Source: Pogostemon cablin | Taxonomy: Eukaryota > Streptophyta > Magnoliopsida > Lamiales > Lamiaceae | Reading direction: 5' to 3' | NCBI GenBank assembly: GCA_023678885.1 | Contig: CM042985.1 | Span: forward strand, 4,948,985-5,012,984 | DNA length: 64,000 bases | Shown here: in pieces, positions 24,319 to 33,462 of the stretch | Position numbering within the stretch: position 1 is the stretch's first letter | Layout: each line of letters opens with the position of its first letter | The notes under the pieces: model-generated | Told to the model about the DNA's origin: nothing | The model's database searches: none | What the model saw: the letters and a program-made list of their open reading frames with translations, nothing else | Made by a program: the position numbers and the translations under genes

Positions 24319-26293
24319 GAGTTGAATTTCACGCATTTTATATATGCCCATTACACCGTTTTGCTTAGGAAAGTTATTATTTTTGCATGGAATTGAGTAC
24401 ATTTGAGTATTTACATGATTTTGATGCTACTAAGGTGTTTTGTTGAGTTTTAAAGGGTAAAACATGATCAAAAGTTCAAAGTTGGAATGAGGAGTGAAAG
24501 TGAGAAGGAATGCTGAAATATACAGTCCACGTTGCACAAATTTCTATATTTTTATAGACGTCCAAATTGATCATGTGAAATATGGTTTGAAAGCCACAGA
24601 AGAGAGGGTCATTTTGGCATAAAGAACACCTCAATTGGATTTCAAACGAGAAAGTTATGATCAAAGTGCTAACATCGCGCACGCTGTACCGAGGAGCCAC
24701 ATTGCATGACTTTTTACATATTCAAATGTTGGAGTTTCTGAGAGTTATTTATATGGATAGAAAGCCAAGGAAAAGTGGAACACATAAGCGTAAAAATCAT
24801 TCAAATTGGAGTCCGTATGAAGAAGTTATGCTCAAAACGGTGAAATCGTGCAGCGCAATCTCCGCAGCTCGAGAGGTCGCTCGGCTCGAGCGGAACCCTC
24901 ATTTTGCGAATTTCCAGCTGAGTGGGGTGCCCTCAGAGCCTACACAACGTTTCTGTTTCACTCATATGCTGCTCAGCAGGTTTGGGGGCCGCTCGGCCAT
25001 GAGCTCGGCTCGAGCAAGGTGCCGAGCGGCCCAGTTCAGGGCCCAGACGGGGCCTATTCGATGCAGCAGCGTATATATACCCTCAAGTCGCGATTCTGAA
25101 GCAGTATTGGTCGCGAAAACAGCCCTGCATCCATCTTAGAAACAATTAGGGAGATCGAGACGTCAATCGGAGAGAGCCCAGCCATAAACCATCATCAATC
25201 CACACTCCTATCACACCCATAGCAGATTACAATCTGATTTCATCATCCATCCAATTCCACAAGGGTTTCAAGTGCTAATTGAGAGAAAATCAAGCAATTG
25301 AAGAGACGGAGAAGGAACGTGAGATTGCTCCTACACTAGGGTTTCACAATTCCTATCTATTCCTTTCTATTACTTTGATTATTGTTATGAATTGCTTAGC
25401 CATGAGGATTGCTTGTAATCTCATGGGCTAAATTTATATACAGTTCTAGGGTTTGATGGATTGATTTAATTGATTTGGGGATTTAGACCAAAGATTGAGA
25501 TTTTATGCAGTTGAGCTTTTGATTTTACTTATTTTATTAAGACATGCTTTTCTGCTTCGTAACGTCTTCATAATATATTCATGACATCCGCTATAATGCT
25601 TGGATTATTGTGTTAGCTTGTGTGCGTTCATGATTGGTATTGTCTATCTGTTAGGGATTAGAGTAGCTCCGCTATAAGCACTTTAATTTCATGAACTGGT
25701 TAATCAAATACTTGATTAGTTTAGTGGAACAATGCAATTAGACAATCAAGTAGGAAGTGAATAGAACCTTGTAGTAATTCCAGAAAATATCTTGTTAGTC
25801 GGGCTTACCATCCGGAGGTATTGTTGCTTGCTTTGATTAGTATCTAGGAATAAGGCTTGGTAATATTTGCGCACCTTAGGATTTAAACCAGATTAGACTG
25901 TTAGCTTTGAATCGAATCATATTCGGTGGGATAACAGGGATATGTGGTGTATTTTCAGTGAAACTGCATGAATGAACAATCGTAAGTTTAATAACCCAAA
26001 TTAATTGGTCTCTACCTGATACCTTAGAACTGTTCGTTATCTCTTGATTAGAAACTTGCTTTTATTTTTATTGCCTTTTAATTAATTTAGTTATTTATAT
26101 TTTCAGTAATTTAGATAATTAATTCACTACAAACATTGAAAATCGGTTACACAATTCTGATTAATTAGTAATTCATAGTAAATAAATAATTAACTGTCTT
26201 AGCGAGATCGATAATTTAACTTGGGTACTTGCTACTACAATTGACATCCTTATACTTGAGGATTTAATTATAGTGCGCAGAAAAAGCCTATCA
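24313..26293 (+). repeat. 3' LTR of the Athila-like element
   Basis: Compared with the 5' LTR it carries an extra 16-base segment near 24,748 and a longer segment near 25,100-25,145 (cagtattggtcgcgaaaaca region), and its 24,865-24,960 part is a different sequence. Downstream the two LTRs differ by only scattered substitutions. Confidence 0.93.
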
Positions 26294-26684
26294 ATCAGCT
26301 AACTAGAAGTACAAAACAAAGCTCACAAACTGTCAAACTCAAAGTATGAAAAACTAATGTGATCATGCTACTTTGAGCTCTTATATCTTGCTACTCCTTC
26401 AACCTATTGATCTGGTTGCACCTTCACTAGATAGCCCTCACTTAGTAGATGAGATGTAGCCACATAGCCAGTTCCAAGTAGCTTGATTAACCGCCCAAAA
26501 ATTGCTCCAAAACTAGCTGCACACTCATGCTTCAATTAGGTAGTTTTCATCAGTTGTGTTGTTTGAGCTGTTGTAACAGCTCCAACTGCTTCCAGCTTGC
26601 ATGCAATACACTATGATCATTGCTGAGCCTCCAATGAACACAATCCACGTGTAAAATACCCCATGCATGCATCTATTGTTATTA

Positions 26685-27585
26685 GAAATAAACAATAAAA
26701 TACATCAATAACTACGGAAGATAACTGCGTGATTTAAAAGTAAAACACTCAATATAGATAAAAATAATAATATTTATATACACTTAATTAATTTGCAATA
26801 TGCAAAAACACTAATCAATTCATATCATAAAGCACACGAAAACCTATCACAGATAAATCACACGAAAAAACTATCACGTTAGTAAGTAAATAAATAAGAC
26901 ATATCTATAGTACTGAGCAAAACACACAAATCAATAAATAATAATTATAGCCCAATTCGCCATTGAACAGACTAGCGCACTCAATCCGGCCCAAACTACG
27001 CTCTATCAATAGTTTCATGCCCAAATTGAAACTTTTAATTACTCATTATGTCAGGAATTTGTGCTTGCACGGCCCGTTGTTTATACCATCCAAATCATAT
27101 TGTCATCTGAAATTATCAATTCACCATTAACTTTTTATCTGATTAAATTAAATTATTAATCGATATACGGATTTTTTTAAATTTTTTTTTAATATGATTA
27201 AAGTAGATTGTATCTATTTCTTCTCGATTAACATTTTACAGAGTTTAATAAATATCTTTTTACGAATTTTATCAATTTTAGAAGGTAACGTGATTGTGTT
27301 CCATGTCCTCAAATTCCGCATTTTTTAAAAGTTGAACTTTTTAAATGGTATACTTTTTAGTATAAGATGTGTACCTTTTATTTTTTTTAAAAAAATAATA
27401 ATAATAGTTTAACCATTTAAAATAAAATATTTTACTCTTATTAATTACAATGTATATCATTTAGACAAAATATTGTACCCTTACATATCTTTTTGCACCT
27501 GAATATACACAACCCCCATTGTAAATAAACGGGCCTAATTTGTAAAGGTTTTTTTTTAGAATTTTGAAAATAGGTGATGTATATA
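26685..27585. repeat. Segmental duplication, arm B, right part
   Basis: Counterpart of about 14,320-15,595: gaaataaacaataaaatac, aatttgcaatatgcaaaaaca, ttcgccattgaacagact, gcttgcacggcccgttgttt and taaataaacgggcctaattt, in that order. No gene seen. Confidence 0.85.
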
Positions 27586-28372
27586 GGGATAGCAATGGGA
27601 CGGGTATTTTCGAGTACCCGGTCTACCACCCTAATGGGTAGGGTACGGTAGTTGTAAACGAGTTTGGGACAAGTACGGGTAATTGTGACAAATACTATTA
27701 GGGTTTGGGACGGGTACGTGTAATGCCTCAAGTACTCGCGGGTACCCCGATTATATACTCCCTCCGTCCCAGGTTAAGGGGGCCATTTTTTCATTTTGGT
27801 TATCCACTCAAATGGTCCCCTTCCTTTTTTTCACACATGGGACCCACACACCTCCTCTAATACAATTAAAATATGGGGCCATACTCATACTAATACAACT
27901 ACCCACTACACATTAAATAATAATACTCCTTAATCTACGTGCCAAAAAGCAAATGACTCTCTTACGTCGGGTCGGAGGGAGTATATTTTTTATAAAATTT
28001 AATATATTATATAATTTATATATGATAAGATATTTTATATATTTAATTAATAGTTATAAATTTTATTTAATCATATTTATTAAATATTTATTTAAAATAA
28101 TACAATTTATATTATATTTATTTTGTATTTAATTAATAATAATGTAATTTTTATTATTATACTTATTTAGATAATAAAAAAATATAAATATATATAAAAT
28201 AAATGAATATTAAACGGGTATGGGTACCCGCGGGTATTGATAAACGGTTATTGGACGGGTACGGGCACCATAATAAAATTTTTAAATGGGACGAATATGG
28301 ATACGAGTTGATCTTTTAATCAGATATGGATACATGTAACCAAAATAAACGGGTACTATACCCGTTGCCATC
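27586..28372. mobile_element. hAT-like non-autonomous transposon with nested MITE
   Basis: Ends are imperfect inverted repeats: gggatagcaatgggacgggt on the left, cccgttgccatc on the right. It is flanked by the 8-base near-duplication TGTATATA/TGTATACA (27578-27585, 28373-28380). Arm A of the duplication has a single tgtatacagc near 15,597, the empty site. The 8-bp duplication and the GGCAA-type ends fit the hAT superfamily. The interior is rich in cgggta/tacccg words and AT runs; no transposase is seen. A Stowaway MITE lies inside. Confidence 0.8.
27758..27981. mobile_element. Stowaway MITE, 224 bp, inside the hAT-like element
   Basis: Left end ctccctccgtcccaggtta, right end cgtcgggtcggagggag, TA on both sides. 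Interior words acacatgggacccacacac and tacaactacccactacac identify it as the same family as the 6,805 and 7,384 copies. Confidence 0.92.
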
Positions 28373-28468
28373 TGTATACAGCGTGAAAAATTAAATTAAA
28401 GATATCATCCCACAGCCCTAACACTGAAACGTTCATATTCATTGTTACTATTTCTAACTCAAAACTTT

Positions 28469-28632
28469 GGGCCGGCCCAACTTACTTTAGAGTCCAGAGA
28501 TTTTCAACAAGAATGTGGGCCGGCCCAAAACCACTTTATAGTCCAGAAGCAGAACATCCTGTTTGAATTTACGATGGTCCGCGTTACACAGTATCTAAAC
28601 TCTGAATCTCTCTCACTTCCCCTCTATAAATT
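28469..28632 (+). promoter_or_regulatory. HD2 gene promoter: two GGGCCGGCCC palindromes and a TATA box
   Basis: gggccggccc occurs at 28469-28478 and 28517-28526, each followed by aa and, a few bases later, actttagagtccag or actttatagtccag, so the 48-base unit is a tandem duplication. Both contain the site II word GGCCCA bound by TCP factors. A TATA box (ctataaat, about 28,624-28,631) lies about 120 bases before the ATG. A telo-box-like aaaaccctaaaa follows near 28,693. Site II plus telo-box is the known combination in promoters of ribosome-biogenesis genes, which fits a nucleolar product. Confidence 0.75.
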
Positions 28633-28751
28633 CATTTTTTAACCCTAGCCAACGTCTCCAGTGAGGCTTCTACTTTTGCCTCTTGTCTTCCCAAAACCCT
28701 AAAACTCATCTCTCTAACTGAGTCTCGCCTACTCGCATATTCTATTCAGAA

Positions 28752-31221
28752 ATGGAGTTTTGGGGTGAGTTCCGCTCTTCTCCTCTTTTACCATTGTTGT
28801 ATTCGCATTTCAGTCCATCTATCTATCTATCTCTTTTTGTTTTTGAAATATTTTGGTTGAATTTGTTTTTGAATTTGATTGCTATTTTACGATTCTTCTA
28901 GAAAGAGTCTTGCCTAGTCTTCGGTTTCGCTTGGTTTCGTATGAAATTGCAATATAGCTTGATCTAAATGTATGGTAGGGTTTTAGGACATTACTGATAG
29001 CGGCATTTCTCATTTGTAACATACTTGGTATAACTGTCGAAGTTTAATATCGATAAAGTTGTTTTGATATTATTGTACATTGTTTTATTTTTTTCATTAT
29101 ATTGTCATTTGTTGCTGTAGTCCTGATTTAATCAAGCGAGGTAAAGGCAGTTAAGGTAAAGTAATGAGTTTATGGGTTGATCCTTGTTTTCTAGGATGCC
29201 TCTGAAAATGTCCTTCGCAATAACAACTTTTTTAGTGTTTTTTTAATGGATTTGTTTTCTGGAGGCACACAAATTGAGTCAATCACCTAACTCAATATTA
29301 TGCAACCTATCTTGTATAATCCCAGTTATGTTGTTCAAAAGATCTTCTGTCACTCAATTGTTTAGGGTTGGTAATAGCTTATAAAATGCTCATTTACTGT
29401 ATGTCCCCAGGTGTTGAGGTTAAATCTGGTGTATCTCTCAAGGTTGCCCTTCGTGATGGCATGTTTTTGCATCTTTCCCAGGTCTATATATACATTTTTT
29501 TAAAGATTATCTTGTATCATTATTATATTTCTTTCAGATGGCAATAATAGTGTTATATTTGTGCCGCTTGTTTTGCAGGCTTGTGTTGGTGAGCTGAAGA
29601 AGGATAAGGGAAATGAAACAGTGTGTATGTTTGTTAATGTCCAAGGAAAGAAGCTTGTTCTTGGAACACTATTTACTGATAAGCTGCCCCAGCAACAATT
29701 TGACTTGGTATTTGATAAGGAGTTTGAGATATCACACAATTGGAAAGGTGGAAGTGTCTACTTTTATGGATACCAGGCCAGCAACCCTTTTGAAGATGAA
29801 TATCCTTTTAATGTTGTTGTCTAACTTTATCATTTCTTGTTAATATGTTTTTAGTGTACTTTTTTTCTACTCTGTGTTGGTATTTCTAATCAATAATCAT
29901 CATATTTTGATACGGTTTTCCTTGACCATCGAGTTTTCTTTCATTGCCACGGAGTTGCCAGAGGGAGATTCTGGTATCTTTTCTTGTTTGATTATTTCGT
30001 CAGCTCATTTCCTTCTTCGTTATCACTTCAGTGTATCTGTTTGATTCTCAGTTCTGTATTTAGTATTCACTTATTTATATCTTTTTCAGACGAATCTGAT
30101 TCTGATGCGGAAATCCCTCTTGCTGCTGCTAATAATAATGGTAATAATTCATGCAAATTATGATTTTAATGGTTTAATTAGGACTGTCTTTAGGGTTGTA
30201 TCTAATTTTTTTGGGATATTAACTTTCAGGGAAACCTGAACCGAAGTCTAAGAAAGATAAAGCTGCTGAATCAGAAAAAGTTCATGCTCCCAAAGGGAAG
30301 GAATCTGATGCCGGTAAGCAGAAGGTGAAAATTGTTGAGCCAACAAAAGAAGATGACAAGAGCAGTGATGATATTATGTCAGACGACGATGGCGTTGAAA
30401 ACGACTCTGAGGTAGTCTACTTCATATGTAGACTTCCAATGTCATTTTAATTGTGTCAATTTATTTGTTAAGTTTCTTATAATTTTGGCCAATAATTGAC
30501 TAATGTTAAGTGTAGCTTTAGAAAGCAGCTGCATGTTTCAATCTGCATACGTGGAGATATTTATATCGTATATTGTGTTTGTAATCTCATTATAAATGTT
30601 TCATCTCTTAATAATTCAACAATGTCCCTTTTGAGAAACTGCAGGATGATGATGATTCTGATGATTCTGATGACTCTGATGAATCTGGTGATGAGGAGAC
30701 ACCAAAAAAGGTTTGTAACTTTGTTTCCCCACTGTATGTTACATTATCTAAATTTTACTCTTTATTACTGAAGGCTGAGATAAGCAAGAAGCGACCTGCC
30801 GAATCAGCTACCAAAACCCCAGTGCAAGACAAGAAGGCAAAAGTAACTCCTCAGAAGACTGGTGATACTCTTTTCTGTATGCATTAAGAATCTTGGTTAC
30901 ATAATATTTTTTTATTATATTCATGTATTTTACTATTTCTTTTTATAGACGGCAAAAAAGTTACTGCTCATATCGCCACGCCTCATCCAGCAGCGAAGCA
31001 GGGGAAGACACCAGCCAACAAGCCGAATCAGCAGACGCCAAAATCAGGAGGTTCTCATCCCTGCAAGAGCTGCAACAAGTACGTCCGAATATAAAAATGT
31101 TGAATGGAATGACAGAATTTTGACTGACATTGGATTGAAATACACATTTTTTTTTGGCAGGGCATTTGGTTCAGAGAATGCATTGGAGTCGCACTCGAAA
31201 GCAAAGCATGCCAGCAAATAG
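28752..31221 (+). CDS. HDT: HD2-type (nucleoplasmin-like) histone deacetylase
   Basis: Plant-specific HD2 protein, nucleolar/nuclear, acting in histone deacetylation and rRNA gene silencing (family knowledge). Exons: 28752-28764, 29411-29481, 29579-29812, 29955-29973, 30090-30140, 30230-30411, 30645-30710, 30774-30861, 30949-31078, 31161-31221, giving 304 residues. Seen: the invariant MEFWG start (residues 1-5), His25 in FLHLSQ and Asp70 in QFDLVF, a nucleoplasmin-like fold region to about 110, long acidic runs (DDDDSDDSDDSDES), a Lys-rich part, and a C-terminal C2H2 finger CKSCNKAFGSENALESH with AKH. The small fourth exon is the least certain: the preceding donor is weak (AAT/GTTGTT), and an acceptor 21 bases earlier would also keep frame. 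Frame holds through the other junctions. Confidence 0.96.
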
Positions 31222-32742
31222 TAAATTTATCTTTTAGTCTGAAATTCTCTGCACTTGAGTGTTACTTGTTTTGATGTGTAAAGGCAGGCTATGGAGTAGA
31301 GGTGAATTTCTAGCAGGAATCAAGTAGTTAAAAGGTTTATGCTTTATGATTTTTTGGTTCCATGTGGATCAACATTTTGTTGTGTTTTCTCCTTTATTAA
31401 GGTGAATTGTGTGGGTTTCTACTACATTATCTACACCATTCTTTTGTCTGCATCAATTAATATTTAATCTCCCATAGAATGTGCTCCATCTTGCATTAGT
31501 TTAAGAGGTTGTTTTTTGATTGACCTTTTGATGGTTATTAGTCTTTTTAGGCAAAAAAAAAAAATAATGATTATAAAATTTTATGTGTATTAGATGAGGG
31601 TGATAAATTTTAGAGTTTACTTGGGTGACCTGTGGTCAGCCAAGAATTTGCCTAAATTTTTATTAGTCTTGTTTATTATGTATCTGTTTTTTTAGCGGTG
31701 CAAGTTAACTTTGGGATGATGAAACATAAAGATGATGCAATAGCAATTATCTGATTGAGTGAATGATTTTACTTGATATTCATGTTTTTCTGATTATGCC
31801 TTGAGTCACATTTTACCTGACACTTGCATTGGTGATGGATGTACTCTTCTATGTTGTATCTTCTATGGACCTGTGGTTTTGATGGTCTTAGCTAACAATG
31901 CATTTACAAACATTTGCAAATTTGTTTGATAAATTATTGAAATTTTAATTACGCAATGGTGCAAAATTTTCTTCTTTGTTTGTTCATTTGCGCAAAATAA
32001 ATTCACCGAGATGTGCATCTCTGTAGTAAATCTCACTTGTGTTATCTTGTTGTATCAATTAATTAATTGAAGGCAAAAACTTGTGTGCCATCGGGACACA
32101 CCTCATGGGAATACAACTCTTTAACTCCATATTTTATTTAACCCTATGTATTGTTAGGGATTTAAATTGCGGTGTTTTCGGGCACAAGAGTCTCACTCTT
32201 AATTAAAATCTTGACATTATTTTTGTAAATTTTAAATATACCTATAGTAAATGCAAATTCAAAATTTTATTTATAAATGTGGAATTGTTGACTAAGGTTG
32301 TGTGTGGCATAAATAAAGGTAGAAGGTGCATTCCCGCTCTAATGTATGATTATCGTTTAATTAAGTATACAATATTTTAATCTATAATAGATTGAGAAAC
32401 ATACTTTAATTGTTGTATTTCACTCTCCTTTTAAAACTGTTTCGGGAAGTATTTTATACTTTACCTTTACCTTAACTAAAATATTAGTGAATATATTATT
32501 ACCTTAACTAAAATATTAGTAATATATTATTATGATAATACTTATTTTTTTATATATATTCAGTATTATATTTACTTTTTCAAACAACCCAATAACTTTA
32601 CACTCCATTTTTATTAAATTAACTAAAATACTAAAATAAAAAATTTTATGAAACTCCAAGCATAATAATACATGCAATACAATGGGAGAAGGAGAACACA
32701 AATTTTATGAAACTTCAAGCATAATAATACATGCAATACAAC
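31222..32742. other. 3' region of HD2 and AT-rich spacer
   Basis: No further gene seen. About 31,222-31,480 is probably the 3' UTR. A remnant with cgggacacacc and ttcgggcacaagag at 32,090-32,195 resembles the element ends at 61,950 and 62,165. Words gaaactccaagcataataat at 32,647 and gaaacttcaagcataataat at 32,709 form a short tandem duplication in a MITE remnant that ends in ctggagtacggagggag. Confidence 0.5.
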
Positions 32743-32759
32743 TGGAGTACGGAGGGAGT

Positions 32760-33445
32760 TTTTTTTTCTTTCTTTCTTTCTTTCATTCAGGAAAAGAGAA
32801 TTTCATTCCAATTAAGTATAAGAAATACCCCAAAATTACAAAGTACATTCAAAAGAATTTACCAAACATATCAATCTAAATTTAAAACAACCAAACTGAT
32901 TATCTATATCTCCAAGAATCTCAAAATCAAACAAAGCAGCGAATTACATAAGATGGCTAAGAGGATAAACTTTCCATTCTCTATAATATGATTCATGACT
33001 GATCTTTCTCTTCTTCCAAGCATACCAAGACCATAATTGAACTTTTACTTCATCTACTATATTTCGTGCTTCCCATTTACCCTCATTAAATACTATATCA
33101 TTTCTATTTTTCCATGTTATCCACACAACACACATTCACAACTCGACCATAAACTTTCTCACTACTCTTCAAGGAAAGATTATCTGAAGTGCATAAAGTG
33201 TACATTTGGATCATTTGATAGTGGCGTTTGATAACCTATTCATTTCAGAGTCTCTTGCCAGATTGTTGAAGACTTCACATTCGAAGAAGATATGATGTAC
33301 CTCCTCCGGAAACGCTTTGCGAAGCGGACAACCAATTTGTACTCCTATGGACAAACTTTCCCTTCGTTGTAGTTCCACTTTTGTCGGAATTTTCCTTTTC
33401 AATGTTCTCCAAGCATGAATTTTAATTTTCAATGTAGCATGTAAT
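32760..33445 (-). mobile_element. 5'-truncated LINE (non-LTR retrotransposon) fragment
   Basis: Flanked by the 17-base direct repeat TGGAGTACGGAGGGAGT at 32743-32759 and 33446-33462, which is itself the end of a Stowaway-like MITE. A T-rich tract begins at 32,760, i.e. a poly(A)-like tail on the minus strand. Minus-strand frames read HAWRTLKRKIPTKVELQRR and then HHIFFECEVFNNLA, the zinc-binding domain next to plant LINE reverse transcriptases (zf-RVT), followed in another frame by WITWKNRNDIVFNEGKW, as in the RNase H-like tail of such ORF2 proteins. So it is the last 686 bases of an ORF2, frameshifted and dead. Confidence 0.82.
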
Positions 33446-33462
33446 TGGAGTACGGAGGGAGT

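Larger units (their letters stand above)
22136..26293 (+). mobile_element. Athila-like (Ty3/gypsy) LTR element with almost no interior
   Basis: Target duplication ATCAG at 22131-22135 and 26294-26298. LTRs 22136-24054 (1,919 bp) and 24313-26293 (1,981 bp) begin TGTTGAG and end CCTATCA. The interior is only 258 bases. It starts with tttttgacgccgttgtgc, which resembles the TTTTTGGCGCCGTTGCC start typical of Athila/Tat elements, then holds the first codons of gag. All of pol is missing. It therefore looks like a non-autonomous, LARD-like derivative. A TATA box (tatatata, 22,874 and about 25,072) sits in each LTR, in line with U3 on the left and plus-strand transcription. Confidence 0.93.
17270..26684 (-). 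mobile_element. Ty1/copia LTR retrotransposon, decayed, carrying a nested element
   Basis: Target duplication GAAAT at 17265-17269 and 26685-26689 is perfect. The coding strand is minus, so the 3' LTR is 17270-17849 and the 5' LTR is 21940-22135 plus 26299-26684 (580 and 582 bases without the nested element). LTRs start TGT; the left one ends CA, the right one TA. A purine-rich tract (aaggtggagat, minus strand) abuts the 3' LTR. The interior 17850-21939 encodes gag, protease, integrase, reverse transcriptase and RNase H in the copia order. LTRs differ at many positions and the polyprotein has several stops and frameshifts, so the copy is old and not autonomous. Confidence 0.97.
21940..26684 (-). 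repeat. 5' LTR of the copia element, split by the nested element
   Basis: The first part is 21940-22135 and the second 26299-26684, with 22136-26298 being the inserted element plus one copy of its target duplication. Joining them restores an LTR collinear with 17270-17849. Just inside it (21,922-21,939, minus strand) lies TTGGCGTCATCTGTGGG, which should hold the primer binding site. It is not the common initiator-Met type, and I cannot name the tRNA. Confidence 0.95.

Noticed and set aside
22631..25139. Arg/Ala-rich open frames on both strands at 22,635-22,948 and 24,657-25,139
   Set aside because: They lie in the GC-rich U3 part of the Athila-like LTRs, overlap each other on opposite strands and contain no known domain.
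1..31221. A functional chromatin gene cluster (ROS1-like plus HD2)
   Set aside because: The genes are far apart, in opposite orientation, separated by repeats and not known to be co-regulated as a unit.
31715..31795. C/D snoRNA-like pattern (atgatga followed by ctga) downstream of the HD2 gene
   Set aside because: No terminal stem, poor C'/D' spacing and no recognisable guide sequence; the boxes are short enough to occur by chance.
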